The notes: generated from the sequence alone by a model not told the origin. Counted from the stretch's first letter, positions 28,069 through 37,258 are shown. The stretch: DNA of 64,000 nucleotides from Heliomarina baculiformis (GCF_019966545.1 NZ_JAIMIC010000009.1:79219-143218); one strand, 5' to 3'. Program-made: numbers and translations.

Positions 28069-28995
28069 CTACAGTTTCAAACCCGGCGTAAGTTCCGGCG
28101 TCAGGTTTTCCCTGCAATGGTCGATCAGCGCACGCACAGTCAGGGTGTTCCTGACACCGTCAGCGAGAACTAGACCCATACGCAAGGGCCGCAAAGCATC
28201 TGAAAGCGGTACAAAGCGCACCGGTTTGCCATCGGGCGCGCGTTCGGAGGTATGGCGGATATTGGCGATGGAGTATCCAAACCCGTTAGCCACCAGGGAA
28301 CGCATGACTTCAAGGTCACGTGTGTGCTCGACAATGTTCGGCTCGACTCCGGCTTGAGAAAAGAACGACAGGAAATACGGGCCGGAATGGGGCAGGTCGA
28401 GCAGAACCATCGGATGAGGCGCAAGGTCCGTCGGGGTCAGCACCCGGCGATGGGCCAGTTCGTGCATGTCCGGTAAAAGCGCATAGGGCGGCAAGCTGAA
28501 CAGGGGAACGAACTCGAGATCGTCTGGAATTCCGAGATCGTAGGTCAGCGCAATATCCAGTTCGGCATGACGTAAGCCGTCGAAAATCGCCTGTTGATCG
28601 CGTTCAAACTGATGGAATTCCACCTCTGGAAACCGCGCAATGAAGCTTCGGCGCAGATGCGGTAGAACGATCTGGGCAAAGGTAAGCAGGCACCCCATGT
28701 TGAGCGGTCCACGCACCCGACGAGAGATTTCATTGGCAAGACTGTTGAGACGGTCTGCCTCGGACAAAACGGTCCGGGCTTGCTCAATGAACTGCCGGCC
28801 CGCCTGTGTCAGAGCAAGACCGTGCGCATGTTTGCGCGCGAACAGCTGCAATCCGAATTCAGCCTCCATTTGTGTAATCGCGGTCGAGATAGAGGGCGAG
28901 GAAACATTCACCTTCTCTGCGGCCCGGGCAATCGAGCGCGCTTCGCCGACGGCTACGAAATATTCCAGCTGTCGCAAGGTAAATCGTAAGGGCAT
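28069..28995 (-). CDS. LysR family transcriptional regulator
   Basis: A 308-residue LysR-type regulator. The winged helix-turn-helix occupies about residues 1-65 (LRQLEYFVAVGEARSIARAA, then SSPSISTAITQMEAEFG), followed by the periplasmic-binding-like effector domain. The ATG at 28995 gives the canonical family N-terminus; a longer frame to 29055 would add an atypical 20-residue leader. The gene sits between argE and the DUF1028 operon, all on the same strand. A T-N11-A dyad lies 24-38 bp upstream of its own start, indicating autoregulation, and similar dyads precede the flanking units. The effector is probably the nitrogenous substrate or an intermediate of this pathway. Confidence 0.92.
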   Translation of the reverse strand: MPLRFTLRQLEYFVAVGEARSIARAAEKVNVSSPSISTAITQMEAEFGLQLFARKHAHGLALTQAGRQFIEQARTVLSEADRLNSLANEISRRVRGPLNMGCLLTFAQIVLPHLRRSFIARFPEVEFHQFERDQQAIFDGLRHAELDIALTYDLGIPDDLEFVPLFSLPPYALLPDMHELAHRRVLTPTDLAPHPMVLLDLPHSGPYFLSFFSQAGVEPNIVEHTRDLEVMRSLVANGFGYSIANIRHTSERAPDGKPVRFVPLSDALRPLRMGLVLADGVRNTLTVRALIDHCRENLTPELTPGLKL

Positions 28996-29018
28996 GTCAA
29001 AGCCTGACTCGGTTACTG

Positions 29019-29033
29019 TTAGCTTTTGGCTAA
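29019..29033. promoter_or_regulatory. Candidate autoregulatory LysR box
   Basis: TTAGC-TTTTG-GCTAA is a perfect 5-bp inverted repeat with a T-N11-A core, 24 bp upstream of the LysR start at 28995. This is the usual location for negative autoregulation by LysR proteins. It shares TTAG...CTAA ends with the sites at 27993 and 31764. Confidence 0.55.
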
Positions 29034-29269
29034 GATGCGGGGCGTTCCGGGTCAAGAAAATCGAACGGACATAGAGTAGTTATCCCGTGCTTCAAGCGCT
29101 TTTGGAACAGACCGGCACGTTCTGAGGATTCTGTCGGATGCCTCCGGCGGGGATATTTTGACACCCAAAGAAGGAACAAGGGGTTGACCCGTTACATGCG
29201 CTGGCCTGGTCAAGAAAGCGATTTTGAATTCTCGCAAAAGTGGCGCGAAAATTTGAGCGTAACTTTTCT

Positions 29270-29944
29270 CTAATCGTCGCCGGGCACACCGTAGGAGGGG
29301 GCCTCGCGCGGATCCAGCGCACGCTGGATATAAACATCGAGCTGGGGTTTGTAGACCTCCCAAGCACGGGCAATATTCTCGATCGGGTTGTCTTCCGTCC
29401 AGTCGCAACGCAGGTCGGCCACCGGCCAGCTGACCCTGTCAACGATGAGCATGCCGGCAGAATGGACCGGCCCGGCTTCGCCCCCTGCTGCAAGACCAGC
29501 ACGCATCGCGGCGATCAACCGGTCTCCGATATGGCCGGTTGCGGCAAGGTAGCCATCGACAATGACCTGTGGCACGCTTTCGTTGGCCAGAAGGTTACCG
29601 CCAGAAGCGACATTTTCAGCCTGCGCGTGCGTCCAGATGCCAAGGCTGTTGGGACCGGAATGGATAGCTGTTTTTCCATTCACATCCACCGCAAGAACCT
29701 GGCGGTAGTCAATGAATTTCGCCCGGGATTGCACCTCTGCAATGGCGTTGGATGCGGAAAGTCCACTCTCCATCAGGTCCAGTGTCAGGGGACCCAGAGT
29801 CGGGTCGGTGACATTCTGGCTGGCGACCGCACCGACGCCCGCGCGGGCATAGGCACATCGCGCGGCCACGGCAGGAGAGGAGGATGAGATCGCAAGTCCG
29901 AACATGCCGGTCTCGGGGCAACGGGCGACGAGAGAAAAGGTCAT
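29270..29944 (-). CDS. DUF1028 family protein (Ntn-hydrolase-like)
   Basis: A 224-residue protein recognisable as DUF1028 from the start MTFSLVARCPETG, GLAISSSSPAVAARC, GVGAVASQN and the central GNLLANESV. The family is placed in the N-terminal nucleophile hydrolase clan, as I recall. Here Thr2 would become the N-terminal nucleophile after Met removal, compatible with amide-bond hydrolysis; no member function is assumed. It is the last gene of the leftward operon, 4 bp after the RidA stop. Genes of this family often accompany peptide or amino-compound catabolism, fitting the monooxygenase, RidA and deacylase neighbours. Confidence 0.88.
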   Translation of the reverse strand: MTFSLVARCPETGMFGLAISSSSPAVAARCAYARAGVGAVASQNVTDPTLGPLTLDLMESGLSASNAIAEVQSRAKFIDYRQVLAVDVNGKTAIHSGPNSLGIWTHAQAENVASGGNLLANESVPQVIVDGYLAATGHIGDRLIAAMRAGLAAGGEAGPVHSAGMLIVDRVSWPVADLRCDWTEDNPIENIARAWEVYKPQLDVYIQRALDPREAPSYGVPGDD

Positions 29945-29948
29945 GCGC

Positions 29949-30362
29949 CTAGTCCGGGATCACGGCAGTGGCTTCGATTTCGACCAGCCAATCGGGTCGG
30001 GCGAGGGCGGTTATGACCAAACCGGTCGAAACCGGGTGCACACCCTTGATGTATTCACCCATGGTCCGGTAGACGGCTTCGCGGTTGCGGACATCGGTCA
30101 GAAACACCTGCACGCGGCAAACATGTTCCATTCCGCCGCCTGCCTCCTCCATCAACTGGCGGATGTTCTGCATGACCTTGTGGGTCTGCTCAACGGGATC
30201 GTGGCTGTCGATGTTCCTCGCGGTATCCAGATCCTGCGGACACTGGCCACGCAGAAAGACCAAACGCCCGCGGGCGACGACCGCCTGAGAGAGGTCGTTG
30301 TCGAGATTCTGTTCAGGGTAGGTATCCCGCGTGTTGAACTTGCGGATGCGCGTATGGGCCAT
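29949..30362 (-). CDS. RidA family (YjgF/UK114) protein
   Basis: A 137-residue RidA-family protein. The ATG at 30362 gives the usual family length; the frame extends upstream into the monooxygenase gene, but that part is not RidA-like. Family features include VFLRGQCPQDLD, VCRVQVFLTDVRNREAVYR and a C-terminal LVEIEATAVIP. The Arg of the TKxxVFL-type segment needed for imine/enamine hydrolysis is expected in VCRVQVFL. RidA proteins speed hydrolysis of reactive enamines and imines. Between a flavin monooxygenase and an Ntn-like protein it probably clears an unstable nitrogenous intermediate, comparable to RutC in pyrimidine degradation. It lies 23 bp after the monooxygenase stop. Confidence 0.9.
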   Translation of the reverse strand: MAHTRIRKFNTRDTYPEQNLDNDLSQAVVARGRLVFLRGQCPQDLDTARNIDSHDPVEQTHKVMQNIRQLMEEAGGGMEHVCRVQVFLTDVRNREAVYRTMGEYIKGVHPVSTGLVITALARPDWLVEIEATAVIPD

Positions 30363-30385
30363 GTCAGTCTGTCTCCGGGTGACGC

Positions 30386-31660
30386 TCAGGCGTCGATGGT
30401 TTCTCGGTGCGCAGCGGTGGTATAAGCCATGTAGCCGCGCTGCTTTGCAATATGATCGGCGACGTACCGGGCGTCGAACCAGACTCCCCAGATAAACGAA
30501 GACCCGCGACGGGTCTGCCATGGCAGCCCGAGGAAATAGATGCCCGGCTCGGCGGAAACCCCTCGTTGGTGTTTCGGGCGATTGTTGTCGTCCAATGCGC
30601 CGGAGGGCAGCCAGGAATAGTCCGAAGAAAAGCCGGTCGCCCAGACGATCGTGGTGATTCCCGCCTCGGCGAGATCCAGCGACAGGATCGGATCTGTCAT
30701 GCAGACCGGGTCGGACAAAAGCCTGCGTGCCTCTGGATCTTCTGGCAGCTCAAGCCCATTGCGCGCGACAAAGGCATCGGCCTCATCAAGGAGGTTTTGC
30801 AGATAGGCATCGCCATTGCGGATATTGCGGGTCAGGTCAGTGGCAAAAGTCAGCTTGCCATCCGAATACGTCTCCGTCCTGCCGACCAGCGTCATCCCCT
30901 GATGCGCCAGACGACGGAAGTCGATGGTCTCGCCTCCGCGCGCGCCGGAGACCGCAATGGTCGTGTGTTCTGCGCCCGGAGTCGCTTCCATATCCCATTT
31001 ATTCAACACACCCAGCCACCAGACGAAATCCCGCCCTCGGTAGGCGCGTGGCGGGCGGTCGTGCGGACCAACCGACAGATAGACATTGCGTCCGGCCTCC
31101 AGCAATTCGTCGGCAATCTGCACACCCGATGACCCGGCCCCGACCACCAGCACCGCGCCTGCGGGCAAGGCCGCCGGATTGCGATAAACCGATGAATGGA
31201 TTTGAGTTAGCATGGCAGTTTCGGGTACGAGAGGCGGGATCACGGGAATCTGAAAAGCCCCCGTCGCGGCGATCACGTAATTGGCTTCGATGACATTTTC
31301 CGATGTTTCAACGCGAAATCCCGGACATCCGTTAAGACGCGAGACGTTCCTGACCTCGACACCGGTACGGATCGGGGCCTTTATCCTGTCGGCGTAGTCG
31401 ACGAAATAATCGGCGACACTCTCCTTGGCCACAAATTCATCGGGACCGTCGTTCTGGAATTCCATCCCCGGGAAGCGATCATGCCACGCGGGACCGTTTG
31501 CCACCAGAGAATCCCAGCGCTCCGAACGCCAGCGTTCCGCGATACGATTTCTCTCCAGCACGATATGGTCGATGCCATTGGCGCTTAGATGTTCGCTTGC
31601 CGCAATACCGGCCTGTCCTGCTCCAACGACCAGCACATCTGTTATCTCGATCTTTTGCAT
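30386..31660 (-). CDS. Flavin-containing monooxygenase (class B, CzcO/FMO-like)
   Basis: A 424-residue flavoprotein with two Rossmann motifs: VVGAGQAGIAASEHL near the N-terminus for FAD and VVGAGSSGVQIADEL near residue 170 for NADPH. WATGFSSDYSW near the C-terminus is the late ATG-type motif of this superfamily. Such enzymes insert oxygen at nitrogen, sulfur or carbonyl carbon using NADPH and O2. The ATG at 31660 is chosen because it begins directly before the FAD fold. It is the first gene of the operon with RidA and DUF1028. A strong LysR-type dyad lies 104-118 bp upstream. The likely substrate is a nitrogenous compound, by inference from neighbours. Confidence 0.9.
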   Translation of the reverse strand: MQKIEITDVLVVGAGQAGIAASEHLSANGIDHIVLERNRIAERWRSERWDSLVANGPAWHDRFPGMEFQNDGPDEFVAKESVADYFVDYADRIKAPIRTGVEVRNVSRLNGCPGFRVETSENVIEANYVIAATGAFQIPVIPPLVPETAMLTQIHSSVYRNPAALPAGAVLVVGAGSSGVQIADELLEAGRNVYLSVGPHDRPPRAYRGRDFVWWLGVLNKWDMEATPGAEHTTIAVSGARGGETIDFRRLAHQGMTLVGRTETYSDGKLTFATDLTRNIRNGDAYLQNLLDEADAFVARNGLELPEDPEARRLLSDPVCMTDPILSLDLAEAGITTIVWATGFSSDYSWLPSGALDDNNRPKHQRGVSAEPGIYFLGLPWQTRRGSSFIWGVWFDARYVADHIAKQRGYMAYTTAAHRETIDA

Positions 31661-31763
31661 CGGTATCAGCCTCTTTGGCCCTCGGCACACTGGTTCAGCA
31701 ATGATTAACCGTAGCCTGACGTGGTCATGCTTCGGAGGAAAGCACTTAGTTCCTGAGCTTGGC

Positions 31764-31778
31764 TTAGGCTGGGCCTAA
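31764..31778. promoter_or_regulatory. LysR box upstream of the monooxygenase operon
   Basis: TTAGGC-TGG-GCCTAA is a perfect 6-bp inverted repeat with the T-N11-A core of LysR sites, in the 142-bp gap before the monooxygenase gene. It is the best copy of the dyad also seen at 27993 and 29019, and defines a consensus TTAGSY-N3-RSCTAA. Confidence 0.6.
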
Positions 31779-31802
31779 TTAAGGAAGTTCAGGCAAGACT
31801 GC

Positions 31803-32711
31803 TCAATCCAGTTCCATTTCCTCCACCAGTTCAAGCAGGTTCGCCAAGGTGGATGAATTGTCGTCGCGCCTCCAGATCAGGCCGGTCTCCAGTTCGGGCG
31901 CGGCTCCCTCAAGATCAATGTAGCGCACACCGGTCCGGGCGAGGTGGCGCAGCGATTGCGGCACAAGCGCAATGCCCATTCCGGCAGAGACAAGGCTGAT
32001 GATTGTTTGCATCTGAATGGCATGTTGAATGACATCGGCCGATGCCCCTCTGGCGGCATAATATTCGGTGACGAGATCATGGAACAGGGGCGCTGCATCA
32101 CGTGGAAACACGATCAGGGGCGAGGCAATCACGTCTTCTGATTTTAGTTGCCCACCAACCGGGTTCAGACGTTTTTCGTTGATCCAGCTTTCAGGTACGG
32201 CCGCGACAAGCGGCTCGCGTATCAGGCGACGATAGAAAAATTCCTGCGGAAGTCTTTCCCGGTTGGGCGGGATGATGATCCCTGCATGGCCGACCCCATT
32301 CGATAGCGCCGCCGTCTGCTTGTCGCTCGTCGCCTCAGTGAGGGAGAGGTTCACATCCGGGTAGAGCTGGCGAAAACGATGAACCAGAACCGGCAAAACG
32401 CTGTAATCTGCGGTGCTGACGAATGACAGAGAGAGGCTGCCTGCGCGCCCTTCGATCAGGCGCGCGGCGATTTCGGGCAACGTCTCCAGATCGGCAATCG
32501 CGCTGGCAACATGCGGCGCCCATTGAGCGCCAAAGGGCGTCAGTTCAACATGGCGGCGGCTCCGCAGGAACAAGGGCGCGCCAAGCTCCTGCTCAAGGGA
32601 CATGATAGACTGGCTGAGCGGCGGCTGCGTCATGCCCAGCAGTTCTGCCGCGCGCCCGAAATGCAGTGTCTCGGCCACTGTCAGAAAGTGCTTCAATTGT
32701 CGCGCGTTCAT
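31803..32711 (-). CDS. LysR family transcriptional regulator, divergent from ilvD
   Basis: A 302-residue LysR-type protein with the winged HTH at its start ([20 protein letters not shown], then [20 protein letters not shown]) followed by an effector-binding domain. The ATG at 32711 gives the canonical start; an upstream extension of 18 residues is A+T-rich and not family-like. It is divergent from ilvD with a 103-bp A+T-rich gap, the classic layout for a LysR gene controlling its neighbour. The effector could be a branched-chain or sugar-acid intermediate. Its downstream end is 142 bp from the monooxygenase operon, so a second target there cannot be excluded. Confidence 0.92.
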   Translation of the reverse strand: MNARQLKHFLTVAETLHFGRAAELLGMTQPPLSQSIMSLEQELGAPLFLRSRRHVELTPFGAQWAPHVASAIADLETLPEIAARLIEGRAGSLSLSFVSTADYSVLPVLVHRFRQLYPDVNLSLTEATSDKQTAALSNGVGHAGIIIPPNRERLPQEFFYRRLIREPLVAAVPESWINEKRLNPVGGQLKSEDVIASPLIVFPRDAAPLFHDLVTEYYAARGASADVIQHAIQMQTIISLVSAGMGIALVPQSLRHLARTGVRYIDLEGAAPELETGLIWRRDDNSSTLANLLELVEEMELD

Positions 32712-32757
32712 CTTCTCATACTCAAAAAATATCAATAATACATGTTTAATATATTTT

Positions 32758-32773
32758 ACTCGCATCGGCGAGT
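32758..32773. promoter_or_regulatory. Perfect 6-bp hairpin in the ilvD leader
   Basis: ACTCGC-ATCG-GCGAGT lies 42-57 bp before the ilvD start, at the edge of an A+T-rich promoter region (32715-32757). It could be the operator of the divergent LysR protein or an mRNA leader hairpin. Confidence 0.35.
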
Positions 32774-32814
32774 GGCTTAGTCAGGCCGGACCAATCCAGC
32801 CAAGGGAAAGCCAG

Positions 32815-34662
32815 ATGCCCCGCTATCGCTCAAGAACAACAACGCATGGACGTAATATGGCAGGGGCCCGTGGTCTCTGGCGGGCGACCGGCATGAAAGA
32901 AGGCGATTTCGGTAAACCGATCATCGCCATCGTGAACTCTTTCACCCAGTTCGTGCCCGGGCATGTGCATCTCAAGGATCTTGGCCAGATGGTCGCGCGC
33001 GAGGTCGAAAAGGCAGGTGGCGTGGCCAAGGAATTCAACACCATCGCGGTCGATGACGGGATCGCAATGGGCCATGATGGCATGCTCTATTCGTTACCCT
33101 CGCGTGAGATCATTGCCGACAGCGTCGAATACATGGTCAACGCGCATTGTGCCGACGCGATGGTCTGCATCTCGAACTGCGACAAGATCACGCCCGGTAT
33201 GCTGATGGCGGCCATGCGGCTCAATATCCCGGTGGTATTTGTTTCCGGTGGTCCGATGGAGGCCGGCAAGGTCGTCTGGGATGGTAAAGAAACCGCGCTG
33301 GATCTGGTCGACGCGATGGTTGCTGCCGCAGATGACAGCTATTCCGATGAACAGGTCAAAACCATCGAACAAGCGGCCTGTCCGACCTGCGGCTCCTGTT
33401 CGGGCATGTTCACCGCGAACTCGATGAACTGCCTGACCGAGGCGCTGGGGCTTTCCCTGCCGGGCAATGGCTCGACCCTTGCCACCCATGCGGATCGCGA
33501 ACGGCTCTTTGTCGAGGCGGGGCATCTGATCGTCGATCTGGCCCGCCGGCATTACGAACAGGATGACTATTCGGTTCTGCCAAGGTCCATCGCAACGGTG
33601 AAAGCATTTGAAAATGCGATGACGCTAGACATCGCGATGGGCGGCTCGACCAATACCGTGCTCCACCTTCTTGCGGCGGCAAACGAAGGCGAAGTCGATT
33701 TCGACATGGCGGACATCGACAGGCTTTCGCGCAACGTGCCGGTGCTTTGCAAAGTCGCGCCTGCCAAGAACGACGTTCACATGGAAGACGTGCACCGGGC
33801 AGGGGGCATCATGTCGATCCTCGGTCAGCTTGATCGGATCGGCCTGCTCGATACTTCTGTCGGCATGGTTCATGCGGGCAGCATGGCCGAGGCACTGGAA
33901 CGCTGGGATGTGACCCGGACGGATTCTCAGACCGTGCACGATTTCTATCGCGCGGCGCCCGGCGGGGTACCGACGCAAACCGCATTCTCCCAGTCGCGCC
34001 GATATGAAACGCTGGATGTCGACCGCGAGAACGGCGTCATCCGGGATGCCGAACATGCGTTTTCAAAAGATGGTGGTCTTGCAGTGCTCTATGGCAACCT
34101 CGCCGAAGATGGTTGCATCGTCAAAACGGCCGGTGTCGATGAGTCGATCCTGGTCTTTTCAGGCCCGGCACGTATCTTCGAATCTCAGGACAGCGCGGTA
34201 AACGCCATTCTGACCAACAAGGTGCATGAAGGCGATGTGGTGCTGATCCGCTATGAAGGACCGCGCGGTGGTCCGGGCATGCAGGAAATGCTCTACCCGA
34301 CCTCGTACCTCAAATCCAAAGGTCTGGGCAAAGCCTGCGCACTGGTGACCGACGGACGTTTCTCCGGCGGTTCCTCCGGCCTTTCCATCGGCCACGTCTC
34401 ACCGGAAGCTGCCGAAGGCGGCACCATCGGTCTGGTCGAAGAAGGCGACCTGATCGAAATCGACATCCCCGCTCGCAAGATCCAGCTTTCTGTAGATGAC
34501 GCGATATTGGCAAAGCGCCGCGAAGATCGCGCCGCCAAGGGCTGGCAGCCCGAGGAAAAAAGGACCCGCAAGGTTTCCTCTGCCCTCAAGGCCTACGCCG
34601 CGCTGACGACATCGGCGGCGCGTGGCGCCGTGCGTGATGTTGAGCAGCTGTCGCGGAAATAA
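32815..34662 (+). CDS. ilvD: Dihydroxy-acid dehydratase
   Basis: A 615-residue IlvD of the E. coli type, which dehydrates 2,3-dihydroxy acids in valine, leucine and isoleucine synthesis using a labile Fe-S cluster. The cluster cysteines are visible in [10 protein letters not shown] and [31 protein letters not shown] and [16 protein letters not shown] are further signatures. The ATG at 32815 follows AAGGGAAAG and begins with the family start [14 protein letters not shown]; the frame runs open further upstream without similarity. The divergent LysR gene may regulate it. Some IlvD-family members act on sugar acids, but length and N-terminus favour the biosynthetic enzyme. Confidence 0.95.
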   Translation: MPRYRSRTTTHGRNMAGARGLWRATGMKEGDFGKPIIAIVNSFTQFVPGHVHLKDLGQMVAREVEKAGGVAKEFNTIAVDDGIAMGHDGMLYSLPSREIIADSVEYMVNAHCADAMVCISNCDKITPGMLMAAMRLNIPVVFVSGGPMEAGKVVWDGKETALDLVDAMVAAADDSYSDEQVKTIEQAACPTCGSCSGMFTANSMNCLTEALGLSLPGNGSTLATHADRERLFVEAGHLIVDLARRHYEQDDYSVLPRSIATVKAFENAMTLDIAMGGSTNTVLHLLAAANEGEVDFDMADIDRLSRNVPVLCKVAPAKNDVHMEDVHRAGGIMSILGQLDRIGLLDTSVGMVHAGSMAEALERWDVTRTDSQTVHDFYRAAPGGVPTQTAFSQSRRYETLDVDRENGVIRDAEHAFSKDGGLAVLYGNLAEDGCIVKTAGVDESILVFSGPARIFESQDSAVNAILTNKVHEGDVVLIRYEGPRGGPGMQEMLYPTSYLKSKGLGKACALVTDGRFSGGSSGLSIGHVSPEAAEGGTIGLVEEGDLIEIDIPARKIQLSVDDAILAKRREDRAAKGWQPEEKRTRKVSSALKAYAALTTSAARGAVRDVEQLSRK

Positions 34663-34779
34663 GCGCGGCTCGACCTTGTCGAAACCGACCATGCAGCCGG
34701 ACATCCGATAGGGTGACCGGCTGTTCTTACAAGATTATGACCAACCGCGTATAAGAAACCCGGCAGCGGGCGGATCCTT

Positions 34780-35451
34780 CTAGGCCACCGCGGGCTGACT
34801 TTGTGGCGCAAGGCGAAACAAGGCCAGAAATTTGCGGGCCGCGTCCAGATCGCCTTCTGCGCTGACCGTCCCGTTCGCGATCAACTCGTCCAGCGGCAGC
34901 TTACCATAGGCGGCAGCGGCAAGCTGGTTGCCATTACCGCGCAGAACAAAGCTGGCATCAGCGGCGCTGACCGATCTGCTATGCAAGCTGCCGTTGGCCA
35001 AGTGCAATTCAAAGGCTTCGCTGCCAAAATCCAGCCCTGCGGTTATTTCATCACCGCTCGCAAGATCAGCGACCAGATTGACACCCATTGAAATCACCAG
35101 CGCAGAGGGGCTGATGAAACGCTTTGGATCATGCCCGGGGACGATCAACGCCCAACGGCAAAGCGCTTCGAGCACGGGCAATAACCCGCGCCCCTGGTCG
35201 GTCAGGGTATAGAAGCCAAGCCGTTCGTCGTGGTTGATGACCCCAACCTCGGCCAGCTGCGCCAGTCGCCCGGTAAGAACGCTTGCCGTAATGCCGGGCA
35301 TCCCGGCCCGGATCATCTGGAACCGCTTTGGAGCAAACATCAGCTCACGTACCACAAGCAGTGCCCATCGATCCCCGATCAGATTCAGTGCATGCGCGGC
35401 AAGACAGCCCTCATCATATCGCATATTCCGGTTTTTTGCCGGTTCAGTCAT
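34780..35451 (-). CDS. HxlR-type regulator with C-terminal SCP2-like domain
   Basis: A 223-residue protein. The winged helix domain spans about residues 10-105 (CLAAHALNLIGDRWALLVVR, RFQMIRAGMPGITASVLTGR), a hallmark of the HxlR family. The remainder (FVLRGNGNQLAAAAYGKLPL, then DELIANGTVSAEGD) resembles the sterol-carrier-like extension of one HxlR subgroup. The ATG at 35451 is preferred because a good promoter (-35 TTGCAC, -10 TAGTAT) ends about 27 bp before it; the longer frame to 35493 would start upstream of the -10 box. It is divergent from a DUF1428 protein and a glutathione transferase, its probable targets, and likely responds to reactive electrophiles. Confidence 0.87.
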   Translation of the reverse strand: MTEPAKNRNMRYDEGCLAAHALNLIGDRWALLVVRELMFAPKRFQMIRAGMPGITASVLTGRLAQLAEVGVINHDERLGFYTLTDQGRGLLPVLEALCRWALIVPGHDPKRFISPSALVISMGVNLVADLASGDEITAGLDFGSEAFELHLANGSLHSRSVSAADASFVLRGNGNQLAAAAYGKLPLDELIANGTVSAEGDLDAARKFLALFRLAPQSQPAVA

Positions 35452-35456
35452 TAAAA

Positions 35457-35485
35457 AATACCAACAGTTGCTTTTTAATACTAAC
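35457..35485. promoter_or_regulatory. Tandem operator-like repeats for the HxlR regulator
   Basis: AATACCAAC at 35457-35465 is repeated as AATACTAAC at 35477-35485, with a 20-bp period placing both on the same DNA face. The second copy overlaps the regulator -10 box and the first lies just before its start codon. This suits repression of the regulator gene and control of the divergent DUF1428 gene. Confidence 0.45.
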
Positions 35486-35506
35486 CTTGGCACGCTACAT
35501 GTGCAA
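35478..35506 (-). promoter_or_regulatory. Sigma-70 type promoter of the HxlR gene
   Basis: Read leftward, TTGCAC (35506-35501) and TAGTAT (35483-35478) are separated by exactly 17 bp. Transcription would begin near 35471, leaving a short leader of about 20 nt before the ATG at 35451. Confidence 0.5.
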
Positions 35507-35546
35507 GCGAGATTCGCTCTGCTGTCTTTCGACGGGAGTTTCGAAA

Positions 35547-36272
35547 ATGACTTACTTTACTGGCATGGTCGCCGCAGTACCCAACGGGAATAAAGACGCC
35601 TACGTAAAGCACGCCGCTGCCTCTTGGCCCATTTTCAAAGGCTATGGCGCAATCCGGATGGTCGAGACGTGGGGCGCGGATGTTCCCAAAGGTAAAGTCA
35701 CAGATTTCTTTGGGGCCGTGCAGGCAAAGCCCGAAGAAGCAATCGTGTTTTCCTGGATCCAGTGGCCCGACAAGGTGACGGCAGACGCAGCCTGGGAGAA
35801 AATGCCGTCCGATCCCCAGATGGCCACGCTGGCTGATATGCCATTTGACGGCAGCCGCATGATCTACGGCGGCTTCGCGCCGATCTACGAAGGCGGCAAT
35901 GGTACCGATGCCGGATATTATCAGGGTTTCCTGCTGGCCGTCCCCAAGGGCAACAAAGAGCCTTACGTTAAAATGGCCGACGAAGGCTGGGACATGTTCA
36001 AGAAAAAAGGTGCCTTGGGCATGATCGAAGGCTGGGGCGAGGATGTTCCCCACGGCAAGGTCACCGATTTCTACATCGCGACAAAAGCAGAAGATAACGA
36101 GGTTCCCGTTTTCAGCTGGACGATCTGGCCGGACCGCGCCACCTGCGACAAGGCTGCCAAAGAGATGCAGGCCGAGATGAGCGACATGGACATGTCGGCG
36201 ATGCCATTCGACGGGAAACGCGTGATCTGGGCCGGGTTCGACCCGCTCTTCGACTCGGGTAAAGCGGCATGA
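35547..36272 (+). CDS. Duplicated DUF1428 family protein
   Basis: A 241-residue protein made of two tandem DUF1428 units of about 118 residues. The copies align through MVAAVPNGNKDAYVK / LLAVPKGNKEPYVK, then WGADVPKGKVTDFF / WGEDVPHGKVTDFY, then MPFDGSRMIYGGF / MPFDGKRVIWAGF. DUF1428 proteins have a dimeric alpha/beta ferredoxin-like fold, so the fusion may act as a built-in dimer. Function is unknown. The ATG at 35547 starts right at the first repeat; a longer upstream frame overlaps the divergent regulator gene. It is co-transcribed with a glutathione transferase through an ATGA overlap, suggesting detoxification or stress. Confidence 0.85.
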   Translation: MTYFTGMVAAVPNGNKDAYVKHAAASWPIFKGYGAIRMVETWGADVPKGKVTDFFGAVQAKPEEAIVFSWIQWPDKVTADAAWEKMPSDPQMATLADMPFDGSRMIYGGFAPIYEGGNGTDAGYYQGFLLAVPKGNKEPYVKMADEGWDMFKKKGALGMIEGWGEDVPHGKVTDFYIATKAEDNEVPVFSWTIWPDRATCDKAAKEMQAEMSDMDMSAMPFDGKRVIWAGFDPLFDSGKAA

Positions 36273-36943
36273 CATTGACACTTTATACTTATGACTGGCT
36301 GCCGGAATTCCCGCGCGGTTTCGTGCGGGACATGCGGGTGAGATGGGTTATCGAGGAGCTCGGCCGCTCGTATGTGGTAAAGCCCCTTCCGGCCAGTCCC
36401 AAAAGCGACGGGCATCTCCGGATGCAACCCTTTGGGCAGGTTCCGATCATAAAGGATCAGGAGCTCACCCTGTTCGAAAGCGGCGCGATATTGCTGCACC
36501 TGGGCGCGGGAAGCGACCTTATTCCTAATGGAAGGGAGGCGGAAATCACGCAGTGGTTGTTTGCCGCGCTGAACACGGTCGAGGTCGCAAGCGCTCCTTG
36601 GCTGAACATGAAACTCGCTCTAAAGATACCGCAGCTTTTCGGACCTCCGCCTGCGGCAGACGTGGTCGATCACGCGCGAGCGCTGCTCGAGACGCGACTG
36701 TCGGCGCTTGATCGCATCATGGCAGAGCGTAACTGGTTGTCAGAAGACTTCAGCGTGGCGGATATTGCCATGGTCGACGTCCTCCGGGTCATTCATGCCG
36801 AAGACGGTCTGGGCTCGCACGACAACCTTACCGGTTATGTCCAACGGGGCACTGATCGCCCCGCATTTCGAAAAGCCATGAAAGATCACATGGCACATTG
36901 GAAAGCTGCAGATGCCCGTCGTGAGGTGGAGGAGGCGTCATGA
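36269..36943 (+). CDS. Glutathione S-transferase family protein
   Basis: A 224-residue protein with the two-domain GST layout. The N-terminal thioredoxin-like half (LTLYTYDWLPEFPRGFVRDM) carries the cis-Pro segment FGQVPII and ESGAILLHL, the glutathione-contacting Glu-Ser. The helical C-terminal half has LSEDFSVADIAMVDVLRVI, the family N-capping box region. It would conjugate or reduce electrophiles with glutathione in the cytosol. The ATG overlaps the DUF1428 stop, so the two genes form one operon under the divergent HxlR regulator. Confidence 0.88.
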   Translation: MTLTLYTYDWLPEFPRGFVRDMRVRWVIEELGRSYVVKPLPASPKSDGHLRMQPFGQVPIIKDQELTLFESGAILLHLGAGSDLIPNGREAEITQWLFAALNTVEVASAPWLNMKLALKIPQLFGPPPAADVVDHARALLETRLSALDRIMAERNWLSEDFSVADIAMVDVLRVIHAEDGLGSHDNLTGYVQRGTDRPAFRKAMKDHMAHWKAADARREVEEAS

Positions 36944-37258
36944 CAACGATGCAAGCTAACAACGTGGAAACATCGACGCCGGCCATCGCCAGAAACATCA
37001 TATTTCCCTGATACGAGACCGAAGCGCGCTCTTGCGCGAGCGTATTTGCCGGAAACAAATTCTTGGCGGTGCATCACGCGCCGCCGGTCTATCCGTGGGG
37101 CAAGGCGAGAGACGTCCTGCGAGTGCATTTTTCGGTTTGGGAAAGCCGGAGCATCGGTCTGAAAATCCGGTTTCAAAGTATAGCCAGTCAATTTTCAGCA
37201 GGCTAGCTCGCCACATCTCGGCAGCGGCAGGTGTCCAAAAACGGGGGGGGTGATATCC

